Made by a program: the position numbers and the translations under genes
Source: Bradyrhizobium sp. CB1717
GTDB lineage: Bacteria; Pseudomonadota; Alphaproteobacteria; Rhizobiales; Xanthobacteraceae
Assembly: GCF_029714325.1 (NCBI RefSeq)
Contig: NZ_CP121666.1
Coordinates: forward strand, 5,146,001-5,210,000
DNA length: 64,000 bases
Reading direction: 5' to 3'
The notes under the pieces: generated by a model
The model's database searches: none
What the model saw: the letters and a program-made list of their open reading frames with translations, nothing else
What the model was told of the DNA's origin: nothing
Part shown: positions 8,366 to 17,576 of the stretch, in pieces
Numbering within the stretch: position 1 is the first letter of the stretch
How the letters are laid out: each line of letters begins with the position of its first letter

Positions 8366-10600
8366 TCAGGCGCCCTCGCCGCCCTGCGCGGCTGCGGCAC
8401 AATAGTCGCGCCAGAACCGGCGGTAAGCCGCTTCAACCTCGCGCGTATAGACCTCGACATTGCCGGCGGACGACGCCGCGATCCGAGCCGGCAAATCCGC
8501 GCGCAGCTTCGCCAAAGCAGCAGGCTGCGCCGCGAATTTGCGCGCGATCGCGGCATAACCCTCGTCGTCCTCGGCGACCCAGTCATTGAGACCGACGGCG
8601 GCCACGATGGAGCCGCCGGCGCGGGACGAGGCGCCATGGCCGAGCTTGGCGACGACAGGAACGCCCGCATAGAGAGATTCCCAGGTGCTGACGCCACCGT
8701 TTTGCGGGAACGTATCGAGGGAGATGTCGACTTTCGCAAAGGTCTGCAGATGTTCCTGGCGCGGGGTCGAGCCCAGGCAGATGACGTTGTCCTCGGCAAT
8801 GCCCTGCGCCACGAAACGTGCAAGGAGGCCATCGCGCACCAGGGCATCGTCGAGCAGGGTATGCTTGATCATGATCTTCGATCCCGCCACCTCGCGCATC
8901 AGATTCGACCAGACGCGGATGGCCGCGTCCGAGATCTTGTTGACGCGGTTGAACACGCCGAAGGTCACATGGCCGTTGCGGAGCATCGGAAGCTCCGAAG
9001 ACGGCACATCCAGGATGGGATCGACCGTGATCAGGCACGGCAGGTCATGGACTTTCTCGGCCAGCAGATGCCGCGCCGATTGCGGAACGAAGACGGGATC
9101 CGCGAGCACATAGTCCATGGTCCGAAGGCCCGTGCCGGTCGCGTGCCCGAAGCCCGTGACCTGGATGGGGGCCGGCTTCCGTGCGAAGACGGGAAGCCGG
9201 TTGCCGGTCGAGTGCCCGGACACGTCGATCAGGATATCGACCTTGTCGGCCTCGATGCGATCGGCCAGCTCGTCGTCCGAAAGCTGCCAGGCGTCGACCC
9301 AGACGTCCGCCAACGCCATGAATTTAGCGGTCATCTCGTCGCGCGACGGCGAGCACGAATAACAGATGATCTCGAACTTGGCGTGGTCATGACGGCTCAG
9401 CACCGGAAGCAGCGCGAACGCCGCCGAATGGTACCAGAACTCGGCAGCGACATAGCCGATCACGATCCGCCTGTCGGGATCGAGCTGCCGGGATGACAGC
9501 AGCCTTTGCGGCACCCTGGCGGCGACCGTTTCGCCCCAATATTTTCGCGCGGCCTGCTGGACCGCGAAATCGGCATCGGGGAGGAAGTCGAGAAAGTAGA
9601 TCTTCCGCGCGATCAAGTCCGGATCCGGTGCAATGGCCAGCGCGGCGTCGAGATGCTCGATCGCGGCGGCGATCTCGCCCTGGTTGGCGAAACAGGCGCT
9701 CAGCAGCGCGAGCGCGATCGCAGAGCGCGGATTTTCCTCGAGCAACGTCTTGCAGGCCAGGATCGCCTGCGCGGTTTGCCCCATGCCCAGCGCGACTTCG
9801 GCCTTGCCGCGCAAGGCCACTTCGAGCTTCGGCGCGAGCGCAAGCGCTGCGTCGAAATCCGCCGCCGCCTGTGCCGGCCGCAACCGTGCAAGATTGAGCC
9901 GTCCGCGGTGCGCCAGGACCTTCGGCGAACCGGGCCTGATCGCCAGCGCCGCTGCGAGCGCGGCTTCCGCCTCGTCGTAGTGCTTGAGCTCGAGACTGAC
10001 CACGCCCTTGCCGACGAGCGCTTCCGCGTGACGCGGCTGAAACAGCAGCGTGCGCTCGAAGCTTTGCCTGGCGCGGTCGAACCGGCCCAGCGCCAGCTCC
10101 GCCAGGCCGCGATTGCAGAGCGCATCGGCATAGTCGGGCTTCAGCCCGACGGCGCGATCGTACATCTCGATGGCCTGCTCGGGCAGGTTCATCTGCAGCA
10201 AGGTGTTGCCAAGGCCGGCCAGCGCCGGGGCAAAATTCGGCTTGAGCGCGATTGCCTTCTCCTGGCAGGCGCGGGCCGCATCATATTTCTGCAGGGCGAA
10301 GTACACACCCGCAAGATTGCTATGGGCCTCATGCGAGCGTGGATCGATCGCGATCGCGCGTTCGAGCAGTTGCTGCGCCTCCTCCAGACGGCCGCCCTGT
10401 TGCAGGCACAGGCCCAGGAAATGCGTGGCGTCGAAATGGTCCGGAATGGCCTGCAGGATCTGGCGGCAGAGCGCGTCGGTCTCCGCATACCTGCCCTGGT
10501 CGTAGGCGCTTGCCGCGGCGGAGATGACGGCGTCCGCCTGCTTCTTCAACTTCTTTTGCAATCGCGCATTCTGGAATGCGCGTGCGCCGGCGCTGCTCAA
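8366..10600 (-). CDS. TPR-repeat GT41 (SPINDLY/OGT-type) glycosyltransferase, copy 1
   Basis: Predicted soluble O-linked sugar transferase for protein Ser/Thr (family knowledge: O-GlcNAc or O-fucose). 744 residues: a short basic start, about ten TPR units (roughly 20-340), then a GT41 catalytic half with DILIDVSGHSTGNRLPVFA, GFGHATGTGLRTMDYVLADP and VDISLDTFPQNGGVSTWESL. I place the start at TTG 10600, which overlaps the TGA of copy 2 and sits behind CTCCGGAGAG, the same ribosome site used by copies 2 and 3. Where copies 2 and 3 read EFRQHSA, this copy reads EFWYHSA near the expected catalytic histidine. Last of three tandem paralogues; sugar donor and target unknown. Confidence 0.87.
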   Translation of the reverse strand: MSSAGARAFQNARLQKKLKKQADAVISAAASAYDQGRYAETDALCRQILQAIPDHFDATHFLGLCLQQGGRLEEAQQLLERAIAIDPRSHEAHSNLAGVYFALQKYDAARACQEKAIALKPNFAPALAGLGNTLLQMNLPEQAIEMYDRAVGLKPDYADALCNRGLAELALGRFDRARQSFERTLLFQPRHAEALVGKGVVSLELKHYDEAEAALAAALAIRPGSPKVLAHRGRLNLARLRPAQAAADFDAALALAPKLEVALRGKAEVALGMGQTAQAILACKTLLEENPRSAIALALLSACFANQGEIAAAIEHLDAALAIAPDPDLIARKIYFLDFLPDADFAVQQAARKYWGETVAARVPQRLLSSRQLDPDRRIVIGYVAAEFWYHSAAFALLPVLSRHDHAKFEIICYSCSPSRDEMTAKFMALADVWVDAWQLSDDELADRIEADKVDILIDVSGHSTGNRLPVFARKPAPIQVTGFGHATGTGLRTMDYVLADPVFVPQSARHLLAEKVHDLPCLITVDPILDVPSSELPMLRNGHVTFGVFNRVNKISDAAIRVWSNLMREVAGSKIMIKHTLLDDALVRDGLLARFVAQGIAEDNVICLGSTPRQEHLQTFAKVDISLDTFPQNGGVSTWESLYAGVPVVAKLGHGASSRAGGSIVAAVGLNDWVAEDDEGYAAIARKFAAQPAALAKLRADLPARIAASSAGNVEVYTREVEAAYRRFWRDYCAAAAQGGEGA

Positions 10601-12834
10601 GACGTCTCTCCGGAGGCTGCGGCACAATATTCGCGCCAGAACTTGCGATAGCCAGCTTCGAGCTCGCGCGTGTAGATCTCGACATTGCCGGCGGGCGACG
10701 CTGCGATCCGGGCCGGCAAATCCGCGCGCAACTTCGCCAGAAGCGCGGGCTGCGCGGCAAATGTCTTGGCGATCTCGATATAGCCCTCGTCATGCTCGGC
10801 GACCCAATCGCCGAGACCGACGGAGGCCACGATCGAGGCGCCGGCGCGCGAGGAGGCGCCGTTGCCGAGCTTGGCCACGACGGGAACACCCGTGTAGAGC
10901 GACTCCCAGGTGCTGATGCCGCCATTTTGCGGGAACGTATCGAGGGAAATATCGACCTGGCCGAAGGCCAGCAGGTGGTCGTTGCGCGAGGTGGTGCCGA
11001 GGCAGGTGATATTCTCCTCGGCGATGCCCTGCGCCACGAAGCGTGCGACGAGGCCGTCGCGTAGCAAGGGATCATCGAGCAAGCCATGTTTCAGGACGAT
11101 CCTCGATCCCGGCAGCTCCCGCATCAGGCGCGACCACACGCTGATCGCGTGATCCGATATCTTGTAGATGCGGTTGAACGCGCCGAAGGTGACGTAGCCG
11201 TTGCGGAGCATCGGCAGCTCGGACGGCTGAATATCGGAGACTGGCTCCATCGTGATCAGGCACGGCAGATCGTGGATCTTTTCGGCAAACAGATGCCGAG
11301 CCGGTGGCGGAATGAAAATGGGGTCCGCGAGCACATAGTCCATGGTCTGCATGCCCGTGCCCGTCGCGTGTCCGAATCCGGTGGCCTGGATGGGAGCCGG
11401 CTTCCGCGCGAACACCGGCAGCCTGTTTCCGGTCGTGTGGCCCGAAACGTCGATCAGGATGTCGACGTTGTCGGCCTCGATGCGATCGGCGAGTTCGTCG
11501 TCCGAAAGCTGCCAGGCGTCGACCCAGACGTCTGCCAGTTCCTTGAACCGGGCGGTGTACTCGTCTGCTCCCGGCCAGGAGTAGTAGCAGATGATCTTGA
11601 AGTTGGCATGGTCATGGTGGCGCAGCACCGGCAGCAGGGTGAGGCCCGCTGAGTGTTGCCGGAATTCGGCAGCGACATAGCCGACCACAATCTGCTTGTC
11701 CGGATCGAGTGGCCGCTTCGGCAGCTTCCGCCGCGGCAGCTTGGAGCCGATCAAGTCCCACCAATCTCGTCGCACCGCCTGCTGGAGCGCGAAATCGGCT
11801 TCGGCGCGGTAGTCCTGCAGGAAGATCTTTCCGCGGATCGCATCCCCATAGTCCGGGCGGATCGCCAGCGCGCGATCGAGATACTCGATCGCGGCGTCCA
11901 TCTCTCCCTGGTTCGAATAAGCGAAGCCCATCAGCGCCAACCCCATCTCGGAGCGCGGATTTTGCTCGATCAAGGCCGTTGCGGCCGCCATCGCCTGCGC
12001 GGTCTTTCCCATCACGAGGCACGCCTGTGCCTTGCCCCGGAGAGCCAGTTCGAGCTTGGGCGAAATCGCAAGCGCCGCCTCGAAATCCGCAAGCGCCGGC
12101 TCCAGGTGCTGCAGCTCGTAACTGAGCCGCCCACGCTGGGCGAGGATCCTCGGCGCGCCCGGCTTGATCGCCAGCGCCATGGCAAGCTTGGCTGCCGCCT
12201 CCTCGTGGTGCCGCAGTTCCGTGCAGACCATGCTGCTGCCGACGATGGCCTCGGCGTGACGCGGCTGAAACAGCAGGGCGCGATCGAAACTCTCCTTGGC
12301 GCGCATGATCTGTCCAAGCACGATCTCGACCATGCCGCGATTGCAGAACGCATCGGCATAGTCCGGCTTGATCTTGATTGCGCGCTCGTGCAGCTCGAGC
12401 GCCTGTTGGTACTGCCCCAGATGCATCAGCGTATTGCCGAGGTTGGTCAGCGCCACCGCGAAATTCGGCTTCAGCGCGATGGCCTTCTCCTGGCACCGCC
12501 GCGCCTCCTCTAAATTGCCGAGGTCGAAATGCACGGTTGCGAGGTTGTTGTGGGCATCGTGCAGACGCGGATCGAGTGCAATCACGCCCTCGAGCAGCTC
12601 CTTCGCCTCCTCCAGGCGCCGGCCGTCATGCGCGCACATGCCGAGCAGGTGCATGGCGTCGACATGATCCGGAAGCGCCTTCAGGATCTCACGGCAGAGC
12701 GCCTCGGTCTCGGCATATTTGCCCTGGCCATAGGCGCTCGCCGCGGCGGAGAGCACGGCGTCCACCTGCTTCTTCAATTTCTTCTGCAATCGCGCGTTCT
12801 GGAATGCGCGCGCGCCGGCGCCGCTGCTCTGCAA
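10597..12834 (-). CDS. TPR-repeat GT41 (SPINDLY/OGT-type) glycosyltransferase, copy 2
   Basis: 745 residues, same architecture and nearly the same length as its neighbours: TPR array (about residues 20-340) then GT41 catalytic domain (FRQHSAGLTLLPVL, DILIDVSGHTTGNRLPVFA, GFGHATGTGMQTMDYVLADP, DISLDTFPQNGGISTWESL). The best start is TTG 12834 (TTG CAG AGC AGC), aligned with copy 3; an upstream in-frame extension to 12891 would run through the shared leader. Its 3' end contains the ribosome site for copy 1 and its TGA overlaps copy 1's TTG, so the two are probably translationally coupled. Function beyond the family is not assignable. Confidence 0.88.
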   Translation of the reverse strand: MQSSGAGARAFQNARLQKKLKKQVDAVLSAAASAYGQGKYAETEALCREILKALPDHVDAMHLLGMCAHDGRRLEEAKELLEGVIALDPRLHDAHNNLATVHFDLGNLEEARRCQEKAIALKPNFAVALTNLGNTLMHLGQYQQALELHERAIKIKPDYADAFCNRGMVEIVLGQIMRAKESFDRALLFQPRHAEAIVGSSMVCTELRHHEEAAAKLAMALAIKPGAPRILAQRGRLSYELQHLEPALADFEAALAISPKLELALRGKAQACLVMGKTAQAMAAATALIEQNPRSEMGLALMGFAYSNQGEMDAAIEYLDRALAIRPDYGDAIRGKIFLQDYRAEADFALQQAVRRDWWDLIGSKLPRRKLPKRPLDPDKQIVVGYVAAEFRQHSAGLTLLPVLRHHDHANFKIICYYSWPGADEYTARFKELADVWVDAWQLSDDELADRIEADNVDILIDVSGHTTGNRLPVFARKPAPIQATGFGHATGTGMQTMDYVLADPIFIPPPARHLFAEKIHDLPCLITMEPVSDIQPSELPMLRNGYVTFGAFNRIYKISDHAISVWSRLMRELPGSRIVLKHGLLDDPLLRDGLVARFVAQGIAEENITCLGTTSRNDHLLAFGQVDISLDTFPQNGGISTWESLYTGVPVVAKLGNGASSRAGASIVASVGLGDWVAEHDEGYIEIAKTFAAQPALLAKLRADLPARIAASPAGNVEIYTRELEAGYRKFWREYCAAASGETS

Positions 12835-12880
12835 GGTTGCTCTCCGGAGGATGGCCCGCTGAGAGTCTAGCTGATTCGCA
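12835..12880 (-). promoter_or_regulatory. duplicated leader and ribosome site of GT41 copy 2
   Basis: Reading on the minus strand, CCTCCGGAGAG lies just before the TTG start and the octamer TGCGAATC begins 39 bp upstream of it. The same elements at the same spacing precede copy 3 (15207-15252), so the duplication included the 5' leader. Confidence 0.6.
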
Positions 12881-12965
12881 AGCCTGGCCATCCGGCCGGC
12901 TCGACCGGCAATGCCCCCGGGATTTCCCGGTGTTCACCTATGGTCATGCGGCGCAGCCGATCTGC

Positions 12966-15206
12966 CTACGCAACCTCACCGCTCCCCGAGGCAGACGCAC
13001 AATAGTCGCGCCAGAACTGGCGATACCCCGCCTCGACCCTGCGCGTGTAGATCTCGACATTGCCGGCGGCAGAATTTGCAATCTGGGCCGGCAATTCCGC
13101 GCGCAGCTTGGCCAGATGGGCTGGCTGGCCGGCATATTTGATCGCGATCGCGGCATAGCCCTCGTCGTCCTCGGCGACCCAGTCGTCGAGACCGATGGCC
13201 GCCACGATCGACCCGCCGGCCCGCGCCGAGGAGCCGCTGCCGAGCTTGGCGACAACAGGCACGCCCGCATAGAGGGATTCCCAGGTGCTGATGCCGCCGT
13301 TTTGCGGAAAGGTATCGAGCGAAATGTCGACCTCGGCAAAGGCGCGCAAGTGCACGTTGCGCGTCGTCGAGCCCATGCAGATGATGTTCTCTTCGGCAAT
13401 GCCCTGTGCCACGAACCGCGCGATCAGGCCGTCACGCAGCAAGGGATCGTCGAGCAGCCCGTTCTTGATGACGATCTTCGATCCCCTCACCTCGCGCATC
13501 ACCTTCGACCACACCCGGATCGCCTCGTCCGAGATCTTGAGGATGCGGTTGAACACACCGAAGGTCACATAGCCGTTGCGGAGCATCGGAAGCTCCGAAG
13601 GCGGCACGTCCAGGATCGGATCGATCGTGATCAGGCACGGCAGGTCATACACCTTTTCGGCCAGCAGATGGCGCGCCGATTGCGGAATGAAGACCGGGTC
13701 CGCCAGCACATAGTCCATGGTCTGCAGGCCCGTACCGGTGGCGTGCCCGAAGCCCGTGACCTGGATGGGAGCCGGCTTCCGCGAGAACACGTGGAGCCGG
13801 CTGCCGGTCGTATGCCCGGACACGTCGATCAGGATATCGATGCCGTCGGCCTGGATCCGGTCGGCCAGTTCGTCGTCGGACAGCTGTGCGACATCGACCC
13901 AGTCGTCTGCGAAAGGCTTGAATCTCTCGGTCATCCCGTCCTGCAACGGCCAGCAGGAATAGCAGACGATCTTGAACTTGGCGTGATCGTGATGGCGCAG
14001 CACCGGCAACAGGGTGTACGCCGCCGAATGCTGCCTGAATTCGGAAGCGACATACCCGATCACGATCTGTCTGTCCGGATCGAGATCGCGCGGTGCCAGA
14101 GTCCTTTGCGGAAGCTTGGCGCCGATCTGATCCCACCAATATTTTCGCGCCGCCTGCTGGACCACGAAATCGGCCTCCGGCAGGTAATCCAGCACGAAAA
14201 TCTTGTATCCGATGGCCTCGGGAAAGTCCGGCGCGATCGCCAGGGCCGCATCGAGATATTCGAGCGCCGTCGGGACGTCTCCCTGGTTCGCATAGCAAGA
14301 GGCCAGGAGCGACATGCCTGCCTCGGATTGCGGATTGACCTCGAGCAGGGTCTTGATGCGCGCCATCGCCCCCGCCGTGTTCCTCACGAAAAGGTCGACT
14401 TGCGCTCTCCAGCACAGCGCGAGCTCGTTCCGCGGCGATTGCGCCAGGGCGGCGTCGAAATCCGCGGCCGCCTGCTCCAGCCGGTACAGGGTCATGTGGA
14501 GCCGTCCGCGCTGCACCAGAATTCTCGGCGACCCCGGCTTGAGCGCGAGCGCAGCGTCGAAGGCGGCTTCCGCCGCCTCGAAGTGCCTGAGCTCGAGGCT
14601 CACCATGGCCTTGCCGGCGATCGCTTCCGCATGAGCCGGCTGAAGCGACAGGGCGCGATCGAAGTTCCTCCCGGCGCGCTCGAACTGGCCGATCATCAGT
14701 TCCGCCATGCCGCGGTTGCAGAATGCGTCGGCATAGTCCGGCTTCAGCCTGATGGCGCGCTCGTGCAGTTCGATCGCCTCCTTGGCCTGGCCGAGGTGCA
14801 GCATCGTATTGCCGAGATTCGTCAGGGTGATCGTACAATTCGGCTTCAGCGCAATTGCCTTCTCCTGGCACGCGCGGGCGTCCTTGAATTTCTCGAGCGC
14901 GAAATACACAGCCCCGAGATTGCTGTGCGCATCGGGCGAACGCGGATCCAGCATGGTCGCGCGCTCGAGCAGGAATTGCGCGTCCTCAAGCCACCCGCCG
15001 TCGAACGCGCGCAGGCCGAGCAGGTGCGTGGCGTGGAAATGATCCGGAACCTCTTTCAGGATCTCGCGGCAAAGTGTCTCGGCCTCGTCAAGCCTGCCCT
15101 GCCCCAACGCCTCGATGGCGAAGGACATGACGGCGTCCGCCTGCTTCCTCAACTTCTTCTGCAATCGCGCGTTCTGGTAGGCGCGCGCGCCGAGACTGCT
15201 CTGCAA
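12966..15206 (-). CDS. TPR-repeat GT41 (SPINDLY/OGT-type) glycosyltransferase, copy 3
   Basis: 746 residues. It opens MQSSLGARAYQNARLQKKLRKQ from a TTG codon, then about ten TPR units and the GT41 half (FRQHSAAYTLLPVL, DILIDVSGHTTGSRLHVFS, GFGHATGTGLQTMDYVLADP, DISLDTFPQNGGISTWESL). First gene of the array in the direction of transcription, 100 bp downstream of aapP and 131 bp upstream of copy 2. A ribosome site CTCCGGAGAG sits 6-16 bp before the TTG. The three copies have diverged enough that old duplication with retained function is likelier than recent amplification. Targets could be flagellin, adhesins or other surface proteins; no such gene is adjacent. Confidence 0.88.
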   Translation of the reverse strand: MQSSLGARAYQNARLQKKLRKQADAVMSFAIEALGQGRLDEAETLCREILKEVPDHFHATHLLGLRAFDGGWLEDAQFLLERATMLDPRSPDAHSNLGAVYFALEKFKDARACQEKAIALKPNCTITLTNLGNTMLHLGQAKEAIELHERAIRLKPDYADAFCNRGMAELMIGQFERAGRNFDRALSLQPAHAEAIAGKAMVSLELRHFEAAEAAFDAALALKPGSPRILVQRGRLHMTLYRLEQAAADFDAALAQSPRNELALCWRAQVDLFVRNTAGAMARIKTLLEVNPQSEAGMSLLASCYANQGDVPTALEYLDAALAIAPDFPEAIGYKIFVLDYLPEADFVVQQAARKYWWDQIGAKLPQRTLAPRDLDPDRQIVIGYVASEFRQHSAAYTLLPVLRHHDHAKFKIVCYSCWPLQDGMTERFKPFADDWVDVAQLSDDELADRIQADGIDILIDVSGHTTGSRLHVFSRKPAPIQVTGFGHATGTGLQTMDYVLADPVFIPQSARHLLAEKVYDLPCLITIDPILDVPPSELPMLRNGYVTFGVFNRILKISDEAIRVWSKVMREVRGSKIVIKNGLLDDPLLRDGLIARFVAQGIAEENIICMGSTTRNVHLRAFAEVDISLDTFPQNGGISTWESLYAGVPVVAKLGSGSSARAGGSIVAAIGLDDWVAEDDEGYAAIAIKYAGQPAHLAKLRAELPAQIANSAAGNVEIYTRRVEAGYRQFWRDYCASASGSGEVA

Positions 15207-15252
15207 GGTTTCTCTCCGGAGGATGGTCCGAAAAGAGCCAAGCCGATTCGCA
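15207..15252 (-). promoter_or_regulatory. leader and ribosome site of GT41 copy 3
   Basis: Minus-strand CCTCCGGAGAG followed by a TTG start, with TGCGAATC beginning 39 bp upstream of the start, matching the copy 2 leader. No clear -35/-10 pair could be assigned. Confidence 0.5.
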
Positions 15253-15306
15253 TGGTGCCAAGCTTGCGTGCCGGTCAGGCCGGCGCGGCCGCCGGACTGC
15301 AGCCGC

Positions 15307-16044
15307 TCACCGCAGAATTTGGCTCAGGAACAGCTTTGTGCGGGCGTGCTGGGGACTGGCGAAGAACTCGTTCGGAGTGTTGGCCTCGATGATCTGGCCG
15401 GCGTCCATGAACACGACGCGGTTGGCGACCTCGCGGGCAAACCCCATCTCGTGGGTGACGACCAGCATGGTCATGCCTTCCTCGGCGAGGTCGACCATGG
15501 TGTCGAGCACCTCCTTGACCATCTCGGGATCGAGCGCCGAGGTCGGCTCGTCGAACAGCATCACCTTGGGGTTCATGGTCAGGGCCCGGGCGATGGCGAC
15601 GCGCTGCTGCTGGCCGCCGGACATCTGGCCCGGAAACTTGTTGGCCTGGTGCGGGATCTTGACCCGCTCCAGGAATTTCATCGCGGTCTCCTCGGCGTCC
15701 TTCTTGGGGATGTTGCGCACCCAGATCGGCGCCAGCGTGCAGTTGTCGAGCACTGTGAGATGCGGGAACAGATTAAAGCTCTGGAACACCATGCCGACCT
15801 CGCGGCGCACGGCGTCGATGTGCTTGAGGTTGGGCCCGAGCTCGATGCCGTCGACGACGATCTCGCCCTCCTGGAATTCCTCCAGCGCATTGATGCAGCG
15901 AATAAGCGTCGACTTGCCGGAGCCTGAGGGACCGCAGATCACGATGCGCTCGCCCTTCTTGACCTCGAGGTCGATGTCGCGCAGCACGTGGAATTCACCG
16001 TACCATTTGTTCAGGCCGGAAATCTTGACGATGGGGTCGGACAT
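15307..16044 (-). CDS. aapP: general L-amino acid ABC transporter ATP-binding protein
   Basis: Cytoplasmic ATPase powering uptake of a broad range of L-amino acids. 245 residues with Walker A GPSGSGKS (about 37-44), signature [15 protein letters not shown], Walker [15 protein letters not shown] and the switch His in [19 protein letters not shown]. The ATG at 16044 follows the permease stop by 11 bp. Last gene of aapJQMP. Confidence 0.93.
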   Translation of the reverse strand: MSDPIVKISGLNKWYGEFHVLRDIDLEVKKGERIVICGPSGSGKSTLIRCINALEEFQEGEIVVDGIELGPNLKHIDAVRREVGMVFQSFNLFPHLTVLDNCTLAPIWVRNIPKKDAEETAMKFLERVKIPHQANKFPGQMSGGQQQRVAIARALTMNPKVMLFDEPTSALDPEMVKEVLDTMVDLAEEGMTMLVVTHEMGFAREVANRVVFMDAGQIIEANTPNEFFASPQHARTKLFLSQILR

Positions 16045-16055
16045 GATGGCCTCGA

Positions 16056-17576
16056 TCAGTTGCGGCGGTGGGCGTTGAGGCGATGCTCGACGAACAGCGA
16101 GTAGCGCGACATTCCAAAGCAGAAGATGAAGTAGACGATCCCGGCGAAGGCAAATCCGGTGAACGCCGTGGATGGCGTCGACCATTTCGGATCCGAGAAC
16201 GAGGCGCGAAGCGAGCCCAGGAGGTCGAACAGCGCCACGATCGAGACCAGCGAGGTGTCCTTGAACAGCGAGATGAAGCTGTTGACGAGGTTCGGAATGA
16301 CGTGGCGCAGCGCCTGCGGCAGCACGATCAGCGAGGTCGTCTTCCACCAGGACAGTCCGAGCGCCGCGGCGGCCTCGCCCTGCCCGCGCGGGATCGCGGC
16401 AAGTCCGCCGCGGACGTTCTCGGCCTGGTAGGCTCCCGTGAACAGCGCGATCCCGATCAGCGCGCGCACCAGGCCGTCGACGGTGAAATTGCCGGGAAGG
16501 AACAGCGGCAGCATGTAGGTGGCGAAGAACAGCACCGTGATCAGCGGCACGCCGCGCCAGAACTCGATGAAGGCGATCGAGAAGATCCGGATCAGCGGAA
16601 TGGTCGAGCGGCGGCCGAGCGCGAGCGCGATGCCGATCGGCAGCGAGGTGACGATGCCGGTGACGGAGACCACCAGCGTCACCAAGAGCCCGCCCCACAG
16701 ATTCGTCAACACAATCGGCAGCCCGCCATGGTCGAGCCCCATCAGCTTGATGACGATGGCAATGGCGACGAAGGTTGCGAAGCTCGACGCGAGAGCGCGC
16801 CAGCCAGTCCGCAGGCCGCCTCCGAGAAAGAAGGCGATCAGACAAATGACCACAGTGGTAACAGCGAAATCGGTCCAGACCGCCTGCCCCGAGGCCTGGA
16901 TCTGGTCACGCAACCAGGTGAGCGGAAAGATCAGCCAATGAATGGCAGTGCCGACCAGCACGATGAGATTGCCGACGACCCACAACAGCGGCGCGATGGC
17001 CGAGGTCTTGCTGAGATTGAGCAGCACCTGACCGGCGCCGATGATGCTCTCGTCGAACAATTGCAGCAGGCCGGCCGTCCAGCTCAGGCCGAAGCCGGAG
17101 ATGCCGCCGCCACGCAGCAGGAAGAATGCGACGACCGGAAACGCGAAGAAGAACAGGCCGGCGCTGAGGCCCTTCGCCGGCAGGCGCGGAACGAGCAGCG
17201 GCACCAGCAGGAGCGCCGCCAGGACGAATGTGAGGTTGACCCGCCAGCGCTCGGCTTCGGGATAGAAGCCGTAGATCAGTTGCGGCAGCTTGGCCTGGAT
17301 ATAGGGCCAGCAGGCACCGACCGCGAAGCCGGCGTTCTCGGTCAGGCAGGCCGTGCGGTCATTGCCGCTCCAGACCGCATCGACCATCAGGAATCTCACG
17401 CTGGGAACGATGGTGAACCAGAGCAGCAAGGCGCCGAGGATCGTGAGCAGGATGTTGGTCGGCGAGTTGAACAGGCGGGTCCGCACCCAGCCGACGAAGC
17501 CGGTCGTCTTCACCGGCGCGGGACGCTCGTTCACCAGATCGTGCCGGACGAAGGAGGATGAGGGGATATCGGTCAT
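16056..17576 (-). CDS. aapM: general L-amino acid ABC transporter permease AapM, with extra internal segment
   Basis: Inner-membrane permease subunit. The N-terminal part ([30 protein letters not shown]) and C-terminal part ([48 protein letters not shown], the EAA-type loop around [33 protein letters not shown]) are standard. At 506 residues it is over 100 longer than the roughly 380-400 I expect; the excess is a hydrophobic stretch at about residues 165-285 between the two conserved parts, which adds membrane segments. The ATG overlaps the aapQ stop (ATGA). Confidence 0.9.
   Translation of the reverse strand: MTDIPSSSFVRHDLVNERPAPVKTTGFVGWVRTRLFNSPTNILLTILGALLLWFTIVPSVRFLMVDAVWSGNDRTACLTENAGFAVGACWPYIQAKLPQLIYGFYPEAERWRVNLTFVLAALLLVPLLVPRLPAKGLSAGLFFFAFPVVAFFLLRGGGISGFGLSWTAGLLQLFDESIIGAGQVLLNLSKTSAIAPLLWVVGNLIVLVGTAIHWLIFPLTWLRDQIQASGQAVWTDFAVTTVVICLIAFFLGGGLRTGWRALASSFATFVAIAIVIKLMGLDHGGLPIVLTNLWGGLLVTLVVSVTGIVTSLPIGIALALGRRSTIPLIRIFSIAFIEFWRGVPLITVLFFATYMLPLFLPGNFTVDGLVRALIGIALFTGAYQAENVRGGLAAIPRGQGEAAAALGLSWWKTTSLIVLPQALRHVIPNLVNSFISLFKDTSLVSIVALFDLLGSLRASFSDPKWSTPSTAFTGFAFAGIVYFIFCFGMSRYSLFVEHRLNAHRRN

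Noticed and set aside
12835-12891. Extended start of GT41 copy 2 upstream of TTG 12834
   Set aside because: The extension is the duplicated leader; TTG 12834 aligns with copy 3 and has the shared ribosome site.
12378-15392. Plus-strand open frame of about 1004 codons antisense to the GT41 array
   Set aside because: Arg/Ala/His-rich composition with no family motif; an artefact of high third-position GC in the genes on the other strand.
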